Origin: an uncultured Verrucomicrobia subdivision 3 bacterium
Lineage (GTDB): Bacteria > Verrucomicrobiota > Verrucomicrobiia > Limisphaerales > DASXHY01
NCBI GenBank assembly: GCA_937890005.1
Contig: CALBZA010000004.1
Location: forward strand, 1-64,000
DNA: 64,000 nt
Direction: 5' to 3'
Shown piece by piece: positions 1 through 6,987 of the stretch (positions are counted from its first letter, which is position 1; every line of letters starts with the position of its first letter). Position numbers and translations under genes: made by a program. Under the pieces are notes generated by a model. The model was not told the origin of the DNA, did not search any database, and saw only the letters and a list, made by a program, of their open reading frames with translations.

Positions 1-266
1 ACGCTCGGCCGCCTTCCCGAACCCGAATCAACCCACAGATTCTGCTGACGAGGCGCATTTTTGAACCGCGTTTTTCGGTCGCGCGGAAGCAGATGCACCG
101 GTACGGCAGGATGACCAACCTCATTTCAACAGCGCAAATGGCAGGAAAAAACCGATGAAAATGACCATCCATCCGCCGAGAACAGGCTAATTTGGACAGC
201 AGTGAATTGCTCTGTTCATCTGGTCTTTACTTTTAAGCCCTCGCGACCGGCATTGACAAAGATCGG
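1..266. other. Window edge, no confident gene
   Basis: No recognisable gene. On the plus strand one frame is open from base 3 to a stop at 156-158 (about 51 codons, rich in arginine). It could be the 3' end of a gene starting outside the window, but the peptide matches no family I know. The rest is AT-richer and probably holds the promoter of the gene at 267; I could not identify convincing -35 and -10 boxes. Confidence 0.3.
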
Positions 267-1601
267 TTGGTTGTAGGCAAAATGTGCCTCCGAAATCCTT
301 CACGTATGATGCTTAAACCCGCCCTCTCCGCAGAGGTGACATTTGATCCCATATCTTGGTTTTCAGAGCATTTTAGCAGGTGTGTTATAGGACTGATCGC
401 AGTTTGGGCTGTGTTTGTTTTGGAACCTCGACTTGTTGCTCAAACTGCTGACTATCATATCACGGGTGAACTGACGATCACCGGGTTTGACAGCCGCGGC
501 GAACCGACTCAAATCCGCAAGCGATTGATCACTGTTGACGTCAAAGCATGTCGATGGCGAATTGTTATTCACCCGCAGGGATCTTCGGTTCGAAATGACT
601 TTTTTGGCAAGCTCTCCGCCGCGCCGAACGGAGAAAAAGGTCAGCAATCTCATTTTCCGCCACCTGCGACGAATAATAATATGACACTCACGGAAGATGC
701 GGAGCATGAAATAATCTATGCATATGATGGTGCCACCATGTATCGCTTGGGAGACATCAAGGAAGCGTTCCGAGTTAAGAACTCAGCTAACGACGGCATG
801 GCAGCTCTCGCTTTTGGTGCATTCCCCGAGAGTCGGGATTTGAGCGGCGTACAGCCAGTGTGGCTTGCTTACGCGTCCGTATGTTCTTTCGACGATAACA
901 GGCAAGGAGAGACTCGGATCATCTCCAGTACGCCTGTGGTAGCACCTTATGCCATTACACCGACGTGGTTGAAAACAGAATGGAAATGGACCGAATCTTC
1001 TAATTTTCTGGAGTCAGTTCGGTATTATACTGATAAGGCTTGGAGCGCTTTAGAAATTAAACCGGCTCCTGTACCCTTCAACAAAGGTTATGTGCTAGCG
1101 GAATTCAATTCTTGCGCGATGTCTAATATCAACGGCACGGTGATTCCGAGCGGCTTTGATTTTGACGAGTTCGCGCTGGTTCCGCTGAATAGGTCCCGAA
1201 CCAACTCTTCCTTTAAACGGATTAAGGTATCCACTGCCTCCTTCCGAGTCTCGTCAGCGGAATCCCCCAGCCTAATCACCGACTTTATTCCTCTGATAAC
1301 CAATCGTGTCTATGTTGATGATCACAGGTTTCTGACAAGCGGAGTAAACAGCGTTACCTACCTCGTTTCGACTCATGAATGGCTACCGGTTTCAAACAAA
1401 ACTGTCTTACAGGCATTGTATGTCGCTCAACGCGCTACGGAGCCGCGTCCCATGCCTCTCAAGGGACAAAATGCACTAGGGTCGCACATTGTGGTTATTC
1501 GCGTTCTCCTGGCGTCATTTTTGTTGCTGCCTTTGATCTACCTTCTGTTCCGGTTAATGAAAAACGCATCAAAAACAAACAAACCAAAACCTCAAACATG
1601 A
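267..1601 (+). CDS. Unknown membrane-anchored protein
   Basis: A 444-residue protein of a family I do not recognise. It has one hydrophobic stretch near residues 34-55 that could be a signal anchor, and a clear C-terminal membrane segment near 412-432 (rich in Leu, Ile and Val) followed by a basic tail with Lys and Arg. The body between them has alternating β-like patterns and would be periplasmic or extracellular. The annotated start is a TTG with little ribosome-binding signal; internal ATG codons at residues 6 and 14-15 are alternatives. The stop overlaps the start of the next gene in an ATGA, so the two are very probably translated together. Function unknown; presenting or processing the downstream cysteine-rich product is only a guess. 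Confidence 0.7.
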   Translation: MVVGKMCLRNPSRMMLKPALSAEVTFDPISWFSEHFSRCVIGLIAVWAVFVLEPRLVAQTADYHITGELTITGFDSRGEPTQIRKRLITVDVKACRWRIVIHPQGSSVRNDFFGKLSAAPNGEKGQQSHFPPPATNNNMTLTEDAEHEIIYAYDGATMYRLGDIKEAFRVKNSANDGMAALAFGAFPESRDLSGVQPVWLAYASVCSFDDNRQGETRIISSTPVVAPYAITPTWLKTEWKWTESSNFLESVRYYTDKAWSALEIKPAPVPFNKGYVLAEFNSCAMSNINGTVIPSGFDFDEFALVPLNRSRTNSSFKRIKVSTASFRVSSAESPSLITDFIPLITNRVYVDDHRFLTSGVNSVTYLVSTHEWLPVSNKTVLQALYVAQRATEPRPMPLKGQNALGSHIVVIRVLLASFLLLPLIYLLFRLMKNASKTNKPKPQT

Positions 1602-2002
1602 AAAAGCTCTGCCAAATAACAATGTTGTTGCTAGTGATTTCTTGTAGTCTGGCATTCACAGCGAGTGTTTTTGCAGCTTGCTTTGGCAAGCAATTCCAAA
1701 CCACCACCATCGTCCCAAGCACTTGTGGCACAACATTTGGCTACTGTCAACCGGGCAATTGTACCTACTATATCTACAGTGCCAATTGCTACTGGTGCGG
1801 GATGGCGAGCACGGAGGCACCACCCACAGGAATCCGCTTGGTTGATGAACAACCCGCCTCAATCACGGTTTATAAAACCACTGGCACTTGTGAACCAGAT
1901 TGGATCGGATGCGATGATTGCGACTATACTTCGGCCGTTACCGTAGTAGATCCCACGGGTGCTGCCTGTTACGTTTGCAACTGGACCAGTGACGGATGTT
2001 AA
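1598..2002 (+). CDS. Small secreted 12-cysteine protein
   Basis: A 134-residue protein starting at the ATG that overlaps the upstream stop codon (ATGA, 1598-1601). Residues 1-26 form a classic signal peptide: MKK, a hydrophobic core, then a VFA cleavage site before ACFG. The mature part of about 108 residues has 12 cysteines, an even number that suggests disulfide bonding outside the cytoplasm, including a YWC and two C-x2-C pairs (GCDDC and CYVC). There is no membrane anchor. A longer reading of the same frame from 1379 would run through the upstream gene and is rejected because the signal peptide and overlap fix the start. Family unknown. A disulfide-rich toxin, inhibitor or surface ligand would all fit; none can be shown from sequence. 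Confidence 0.75.
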   Translation: MKKLCQITMLLLVISCSLAFTASVFAACFGKQFQTTTIVPSTCGTTFGYCQPGNCTYYIYSANCYWCGMASTEAPPTGIRLVDEQPASITVYKTTGTCEPDWIGCDDCDYTSAVTVVDPTGAACYVCNWTSDGC

Positions 2003-2020
2003 CCCTTTGAAGTCGACTTT

Positions 2021-2130
2021 AGGATAAAATATTTTGGCTTGCGCTTTGAACCGCTGGCGACCGATGGCACCACCACCATGCTGGAAAAGGCCGGGTTAAA
2101 AGTGCAGCGCATCTTCAAACTTCAGGAGCG
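2021..2130 (+). pseudogene. carB 3' fragment (MGS-like domain remnant)
   Basis: The plus frame after a stop at 2018-2020 encodes about 36 residues that resemble the regulatory MGS-like domain at the end of the large subunit of carbamoyl-phosphate synthase. Visible are a GLRFE start, the ATDGT turn that corresponds to ATxGT in CarB, a LEKAGLKV helix, and FKLQE, which corresponds to the segment before EGRP in intact CarB. After that the resemblance stops (RSLGS in place of GRPN). No start codon fits, the rest of carB is absent on both sides, and no carA is nearby. I read it as a relic of rearrangement or gene decay. Chance similarity is possible over so short a stretch. Confidence 0.5.
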
Positions 2131-2570
2131 GAGTTTGGGGTCGCTTCTATTCATTTTTCATTTGCCGGCCCGCCCGTTTTATGAGTTTACACAGTCAAAG
2201 TCCTGCTTCTGGATATCCTTTGTCTCCGATTTGTTCTGTGGAATCTGGCGCCGTTTTCAACCCTTACAAGAATTTTTTAACCGCTTTTTTCGACTGTAAG
2301 GGCCAGATGCACACGATCTGCGGTGGTAATGCCGTACCGACATCAAAGCTTATCAATTCTCAGCAGTCTCGCCATGCGCTGCCCCTCTACCGGTCTTTCA
2401 TACCCACCAAATGAAAATAGATAGACCTGATCCCGAATCACCTTGTCCGGAGCATCGCCGACAAGGCGGGTGAATTAACCTTGCAGGCAATTCAAACCGT
2501 TTCTGTTAATTCCGGGACAATTCGTTTCGGAAGAGGAGAAGGGGAGAAGAGCGGGCTTACAGCCATCTCC

Positions 2571-2597
2571 CTTCGCGACCTTCGCGGCCTTCGCGTG
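2571..2597. repeat. Triple CTTCGCG-containing 9-mer
   Basis: Three head-to-tail 9-base units, CTTCGCGAC, CTTCGCGGC and CTTCGCGTG, sit just beyond the 3' end of the ThuA gene. They look like one of the short dispersed intergenic repeats of this genome rather than a terminator, since they do not fold into a strong hairpin. Confidence 0.6.
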
Positions 2598-2608
2598 AGG
2601 TTTTCAGA

Positions 2609-3505
2609 CTAGTCCGCCTTTTCCCAAACCATCGGTCCACGGATGTTCAGCGCCCAGTAGATGCCGCCGAGGATGTGTGTCTGGAAAGCCTTGCTGGTTT
2701 CCACCGGGTTCTTCCGATCTCTGATGTTCGGATCGACATCCCAGATGTCTTCGCGATGACCGAGTGACGTGTAGAAAACTTTTCCTTTGCCGAACTCGCG
2801 CGTCCAGGAAACCGGATATCGTCCCGGCGTTTTGTTGTTCGGATGCTTGTCGAGGTAGAGCAATTCCGTCACGCGGGATGCGTCGTAGTTTCTGAACAAA
2901 TAAATTTCTTCCAATGCAATTGGCCACAGGTTTCCGAGATGGGCCGTCGCCGGATGCCCGGTGTCCTGCACGCAACATTCAACTCCAACCTGTGGGCCGT
3001 GTCGCAGGAAGTGACCACCGATCATCTGTATGTATTCCGGCCATCTCGGAAATGTATCCGTTGCGGAATGCATGCCGATGAACGCTTTTCCCGACTCCAG
3101 CCATTTCAGAAAACCTTCCTTGTCCGGAATCGGCAGGTCGCCGGTCGTGTTGGCGAAGATCACGCCGTCGTAATTCTTCAGTGACTCAGGGCCGAGCTTC
3201 TCAAGCGCTTTCGCGAGCTTTGCATCCCACTGTGCTTTGGCTTCGCGAAATGCGGCCTGAGCTTCTTCATTGGCATTCCTCGGCGCCGTTGGGGCGCCTT
3301 CCGGCTGCTGCACAAAGTCGAGCGTGAAAGCGCCGGTCTTTTCCGCAAGCTCCTTCAACACCTTCTCAGCGGTCGGAATGGAGCTATGACGAAATCCCGC
3401 GGTGGTGGTCACGACCAGCAGCTTCTTCGGCGCGTCTGCCGCTGACACTGCGAGGCCGGAAAGCAGCAATGCACCCGTGCAAAGCGAAAGGAGTTTCTTT
3501 TTCAT
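2609..3505 (-). CDS. Secreted ThuA-domain protein
   Basis: A 298-residue ThuA-like protein (glutamine-amidotransferase-like fold, associated with trehalose and other keto-sugar use). It begins with a signal peptide (MKKK, hydrophobic core, VSAADA near residue 24), so it acts in the periplasm. The family pattern is visible: LLVVTTTAGFRHSS at the first strand, YDGVIFANTTGDLP near 114-128, a GKAFIGMHSATDTF segment near 138-151, and GGHFLRHGP followed by VSWTREFGKGKVFYTSLGH near 232-250. It lies last in a same-strand row with DUF1080, Gfo/Idh/MocA and isomerase genes, 38 bases behind the DUF1080 gene. Known ThuA proteins take part in 3-keto-disaccharide metabolism; the exact reaction here is inferred from context. 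Confidence 0.9.
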   Translation of the reverse strand: MKKKLLSLCTGALLLSGLAVSAADAPKKLLVVTTTAGFRHSSIPTAEKVLKELAEKTGAFTLDFVQQPEGAPTAPRNANEEAQAAFREAKAQWDAKLAKALEKLGPESLKNYDGVIFANTTGDLPIPDKEGFLKWLESGKAFIGMHSATDTFPRWPEYIQMIGGHFLRHGPQVGVECCVQDTGHPATAHLGNLWPIALEEIYLFRNYDASRVTELLYLDKHPNNKTPGRYPVSWTREFGKGKVFYTSLGHREDIWDVDPNIRDRKNPVETSKAFQTHILGGIYWALNIRGPMVWEKAD

Positions 3506-3543
3506 AAAGGTTGCCTGTTAAAACTGTGTGAGCTCAAACGTTG

Positions 3544-4353
3544 TCAGTCCTGTGGCGGCGTCAGTTTTCGAACCCAGATGTTCCGAAAACGCATCGGGTT
3601 TCCATGATCCTGCAGGGAAATCGGCCCGGTCGGAGGATGCGGCGTGTACCTTCCGACCTGCTTCCATGCCGTCGGTCCGCGATAGGCCTGATGATTCTGC
3701 ACCAGCACACCGTTCAAAAACGCCGTCATGTACGCCGGCGACTCAACGCTGCCGTCCTCTTTGAACCGCGGCGCTGTGAAGACAATGTCGTACGTCTGCC
3801 ACTCACCCGGCGGGCGGCTTGCATTCACCAGCGGTGGATGCTGCCCATACATCGCTCCAATGGTGCCGTCCGCGTAGGTGAGATTTTCGTAACAGTCGAG
3901 AATCTGAAGCTCGTAAAGGCCCATGAGAAAAACGCCGCTGTTGCCGCGCCCCTGGCCGTTGCCTCTTGGAGGCGGAGTGGCGAACTCCAAATGAAGTTGA
4001 ACATCGCCAAACTCCTCCCGCGTGAAGATGTCGCCCTTGCCCGCAATAAACACACCTTCGTCAACCTTCCACGTGGCATCCCTGCCATCCTTGTGCTGCC
4101 ACTTGGAAAGATCCTTTCCATCGAACAGAACGATGGCATCGGCGGGTGGCTGTCCCGGCCTTTCGGGCGTGCTGAAGGTGCCCGGTTTCACCACGACCGG
4201 CTGCGGCCGGTTCGGATCATGCACATGCCATTTCGTGCCGGGAATCACCGGTGTGTTGGTGAATCCATCCGTGTTGATTCGCACGGGCGGAACCGTCTGC
4301 GCCAGCGCCGAAATGGCCGACGCCACCAAAACCACAATTGCCGTTCTCTTCAT
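3544..4353 (-). CDS. Secreted DUF1080 (3-keto-disaccharide hydrolase-like) protein
   Basis: A 269-residue protein with a signal peptide (MKRTAIVVLVASAISALAQ) and a DUF1080 domain, a concanavalin-like β-sandwich some members of which cleave 3-keto-glycosides. Typical marks are IVLFDGKDLSKWQH near residues 98-111, a WKVDEGVF turn, FGDVQLHLEFATPP near 146-159, GNSGVFLMG near 168-176, YELQILDCYEN near 178-188, WQTYDIVFTAPRF near 217-229, and the closing PISLQDHGNPMRFRNIWVR near 246-264. It sits directly upstream of the ThuA gene and downstream of an oxidoreductase able to make keto-sugars, which supports a role in releasing glucose or keto-glucose from disaccharides in the periplasm. The family assignment is firm; the substrate is not known. 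Confidence 0.92.
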   Translation of the reverse strand: MKRTAIVVLVASAISALAQTVPPVRINTDGFTNTPVIPGTKWHVHDPNRPQPVVVKPGTFSTPERPGQPPADAIVLFDGKDLSKWQHKDGRDATWKVDEGVFIAGKGDIFTREEFGDVQLHLEFATPPPRGNGQGRGNSGVFLMGLYELQILDCYENLTYADGTIGAMYGQHPPLVNASRPPGEWQTYDIVFTAPRFKEDGSVESPAYMTAFLNGVLVQNHQAYRGPTAWKQVGRYTPHPPTGPISLQDHGNPMRFRNIWVRKLTPPQD

Positions 4354-4452
4354 AAACTTTGATTAGAACCGTCGTTCAGCCTTAAATGGCCTTCAGTTCA
4401 ACACGATTCCGAAGTTTCCGAAATCCGTGTTTCATCTGTGTCCCTCTGTGGC

Positions 4453-5601
4453 TCAATCGACGAACTTCGTCCACTTGGAATTCGACTTCGCCGACTTCAC
4501 CGCCGTTTCGATGAACGCCATCCCATAGACGCCGTCATCGATGTCCGGAAAGTCGTGCGACCCTTTCTTGCCTTCAATCTTCGCACGAATCGCGGCGATC
4601 GCCTCCAGATAGATGTTCGCAAACGCTTCGATGAACGCCTCGGGATGTCCGAAGGGCAGTCGCGTGAACTTCTTTGCCACGTCCGAAACGTAACCATTGC
4701 CGCGGCGGATGATCCGTGCCGGTTCGCCCTTGGGCGTGAACTTCAGTTCGTTCGGATGTTCCTGCTGCCAGAACAACGCGCCCTGCGATCCATAAACGCG
4801 AATGTTGAGATTGTTCTCCTCGCCGCAGGATATCTGCGAGCAGTGCAGCACGCCCCTGGCGCCGCCCTTGTAACGGATCAGCATGTTGGCGTCGTCCTCC
4901 AGCTTGCGCCCCGGGATGAACGTCGTGAACTCGGCGCAAAGCGAATCGATCTTCAGCCCGGTGATGTAGCGCGCCAGATTTTCTGCGTGCGTTCCGATGT
5001 CACCCACGCAGCAGCTCGCTCCGGCTTTCTTTGGATCAGACCGCCAGGCAGCCTGTTTCTGTCCCTCAGCTTCAATCTTGTCCAGCAGCCAGCCCTGCGG
5101 ATATTCCACAACGATCTTGAGCACCTCGCCGATTTTGCCGGAGCGCACGAGTTCGCGGGCCTCCTTCACCATTGGGTAACCGGTGTAATTGTGCGTCAGC
5201 GCAAAGACCTTTCCTGATTTGCGGACGACTTCGCGCAACGCCTTTGCCTCCTTGAGGCTCACCGTCATCGGCTTGTCGCAAACGACATGAATGCCCGCCT
5301 TCAGGAACGCGGTCGCCACCGGTGCATGAAGAAAGTTCGGCGTGACGATCGAAACGAAATCGATGCGTTCGTCCTCCGGCAGCGCAGCTTCGGCTTTGGC
5401 CATCTCTTCGTAACTGCGGTAAACGCGTTTCGGGTTGAGGAACAACTGTTCGCCGGTCAACGCGGAATTTTTTGGATCGGACGAAAACGCGCCCGCCACC
5501 AGTTCCACCTGGCCGTCGAGATTCGCAGCCATCCGATGCACCGCTCCAATGAAGGCGTTCTGTCCGCCACCGACCATTCCATAACGAAGTTTGCGTTTCA
5601 T
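4453..5601 (-). CDS. Gfo/Idh/MocA family oxidoreductase
   Basis: A 382-residue NAD(P)-dependent sugar dehydrogenase of the Gfo/Idh/MocA type. The N-terminal Rossmann fold has the dinucleotide motif GMVGGGQNAFIG near residues 8-19, and the conserved CDKP takes the place of the usual EKP. The C-terminal α/β domain holds GDIGTHAENLARYITG, with the histidine and aspartate expected near the active site. I start it at the ATG at 5601 (MKRKLRYG), which has a GGAAAG ribosome-binding site eight or so bases upstream; a start six codons earlier is less likely. No signal peptide, so cytoplasmic. Between an isomerase and a DUF1080 gene it probably oxidises or reduces the C3 of a sugar or keto-sugar. Confidence 0.92.
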   Translation of the reverse strand: MKRKLRYGMVGGGQNAFIGAVHRMAANLDGQVELVAGAFSSDPKNSALTGEQLFLNPKRVYRSYEEMAKAEAALPEDERIDFVSIVTPNFLHAPVATAFLKAGIHVVCDKPMTVSLKEAKALREVVRKSGKVFALTHNYTGYPMVKEARELVRSGKIGEVLKIVVEYPQGWLLDKIEAEGQKQAAWRSDPKKAGASCCVGDIGTHAENLARYITGLKIDSLCAEFTTFIPGRKLEDDANMLIRYKGGARGVLHCSQISCGEENNLNIRVYGSQGALFWQQEHPNELKFTPKGEPARIIRRGNGYVSDVAKKFTRLPFGHPEAFIEAFANIYLEAIAAIRAKIEGKKGSHDFPDIDDGVYGMAFIETAVKSAKSNSKWTKFVD

Positions 5602-5631
5602 AAAATTCTTTCCATCCACGGATGAAACACC

Positions 5632-5694
5632 GATTGAACACAGTCCAGTCGGAGATGCTCTCAGCCGATCGGCTTCAGTTATCTGTGTTCAATC
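5632..5694. repeat. Inverted repeat between isomerase and oxidoreductase genes
   Basis: GATTGAACACAG (5632-5643) is matched by a perfect reverse complement CTGTGTTCAATC (5683-5694), and a smaller palindrome GCCGATCGGC lies between (5664-5673). It fills the 100-base gap between two genes on the same strand. It may lower downstream expression or be a dispersed repeat; there is no T-run typical of a terminator. Confidence 0.6.
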
Positions 5695-5703
5695 TGTGGC
5701 TGA

Positions 5704-6744
5704 TTATTTCTTCTTCGAAAACGCCGCGTCGAACGCAGCCTGATTGGGTGTGAAATCGAGTTTGCGCACGAACGCGCAGCTTTCGGTCGCGCCATGCACG
5801 CGATCCATCCGGCCGTCTTCCCACTCGACCGACAGCGGCCCGCGGTATCCGATGTCGTTCAACGCCACAATGATTTCCTCGAAGTTGATGTCGCCGTGTC
5901 CCAGCGAACGGAAATCCCAGTAGCGGCGCGGATCAGTGAAATCGGTGTGACCGCCGAACACGCCCACCGAGCCGTCGCCATGCCCCCACCAGACATCCTT
6001 CATGTGCGCGTGATAAATGCGGTCACTGAATTCACGAATGAACTTCACGTAATTGACGCCTTGATAACCGAGATGCGACGGATCGTAATTGAACCCGAAC
6101 CGCTTGTGGTTCTTCACCGCTTCCAGCGCGCGCCGGGCGGAGGCGATGTCGAATGCGATTTCCGTTGGATGCACTTCGAGCGCGAAATTGACGTTCTCCT
6201 TTTCGAACACATCGAGAATCGGCAGCCAGCGCTTCGCGAAGTCGGCATAACCCTTGTTCAAATATTCCTGGTTCGTCGGCGGGAACGCATACAGCGCATG
6301 CCAGATGGAAGAACCGGTGAAACCATTCACGACCGCAGGAAAATCATCGGCATCCTTCCGTCCCGGATTCGCATTGAAAAACTTCCGGGCGGCGCGAGCG
6401 GTGGCTTTGACCTTTTCAGCCGCGCGCTGGCGGACACCTTCCGGCTGACCGTCGCCCCACACGTCCGGTGGCAGAATCGCCTGATGCCGCTCGTCGATCA
6501 GATCGCAGACCGCCTGTCCGACGAGATGTGTGGAGATGGCGTAACAGGTCAGGCCGTGTTTCTGCAGCAACGCCCATTTTTCGGCCACGTAATTCGGTTC
6601 GTTCAATGCGCGATCGACTTCGAAATGATCGCCCCAGCAGGCGAGTTCCACGCCGTCGTAGCCCATCTGTTTCACCTTGGGCGCGAGTTCAGCGAGTGAA
6701 AGATCGGCCCATTGGCCCGTGAAGAGTGTGACTGGTCTTGCCAT
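5704..6744 (-). CDS. Sugar phosphate isomerase/epimerase (xylose isomerase-like TIM barrel)
   Basis: A 346-residue cytoplasmic TIM-barrel protein of the AP endonuclease 2/xylose isomerase-like superfamily. Metal-binding residues appear in order at strand ends: FALEVHPTE (Glu near 182), FNYDPSHL (Asp near 217), IYHAHMKD (His near 244), and PLSVEWED (Glu near 309). The start is the ATG of MARPVTLFTGQW with a barrel strand at once after it, and YDGVELACWGDHF follows near 28-41. It is the first gene of the same-strand group isomerase, oxidoreductase, DUF1080, ThuA, and is divergent from an MFS transporter. Proteins of this family next to Gfo/Idh/MocA enzymes often process keto-sugars or inositols. 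The substrate cannot be read from the sequence. Confidence 0.9.
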   Translation of the reverse strand: MARPVTLFTGQWADLSLAELAPKVKQMGYDGVELACWGDHFEVDRALNEPNYVAEKWALLQKHGLTCYAISTHLVGQAVCDLIDERHQAILPPDVWGDGQPEGVRQRAAEKVKATARAARKFFNANPGRKDADDFPAVVNGFTGSSIWHALYAFPPTNQEYLNKGYADFAKRWLPILDVFEKENVNFALEVHPTEIAFDIASARRALEAVKNHKRFGFNYDPSHLGYQGVNYVKFIREFSDRIYHAHMKDVWWGHGDGSVGVFGGHTDFTDPRRYWDFRSLGHGDINFEEIIVALNDIGYRGPLSVEWEDGRMDRVHGATESCAFVRKLDFTPNQAAFDAAFSKKK

Positions 6745-6796
6745 GTTCGGATTGATTGAGTTTCAGTTCAACACGATGTGATGCCTGCGCGGCTGC

Positions 6797-6832
6797 ACTG
6801 GTTTCGATCTGAAAGAAAAATGCGAAACCAGT
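6797..6832. promoter_or_regulatory. Operator-like inverted repeat in divergent promoter region
   Basis: ACTGGTTTCG (6797-6806) and CGAAACCAGT (6823-6832) are perfect 10-base reverse complements separated by 16 bases. They lie in the 243-base gap between the divergent isomerase and MFS genes, 53 bases upstream of the isomerase start. This is where a LacI- or GntR-type repressor would control both transcripts, but no regulator gene is in the window. It could also be a transcript hairpin. Confidence 0.4.
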
Positions 6833-6987
6833 TCATCGGCGTCGAATTCTGCGACCGCAGACTGATGCCGGTCAAGCTCTCGGTCATGTCACATCGTCGC
6901 ACGTCGCCATGACGATTTAACGGAACTTTGCCGTTGAGTTTAGCGTCTGGCCTCGGGTATTGACAGAGACCAACGACCGAACCTTCT

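Larger units (their letters stand above)
2003..2608. other. Intergenic region with gene remnant and repeats
   Basis: About 600 bases between the cysteine-rich protein and the ThuA gene. It holds a decayed piece of carB (2021-2130) and a triple 9-mer repeat (2571-2597). The stretch from about 2131 to 2560 shows no credible gene; short open frames there have no signal peptide, no ribosome-binding site and no family resemblance. Confidence 0.6.

Noticed and set aside
1379..1597. A longer version of the cysteine-rich protein starting at 1379
   Set aside because: The extra 73 residues lie inside the upstream gene in another frame, and a clear signal peptide begins at 1598.
5794..6699. A 301-codon frame opposite the isomerase
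   Set aside because: The isomerase shows its metal ligands in the right order. The antisense peptide is a shadow.
6959..6987. TTGACA just upstream of the MFS start, as a -35 box
   Set aside because: A -10 box at 17 bases would overlap the start codon, so it could not drive a normal transcript of this gene.
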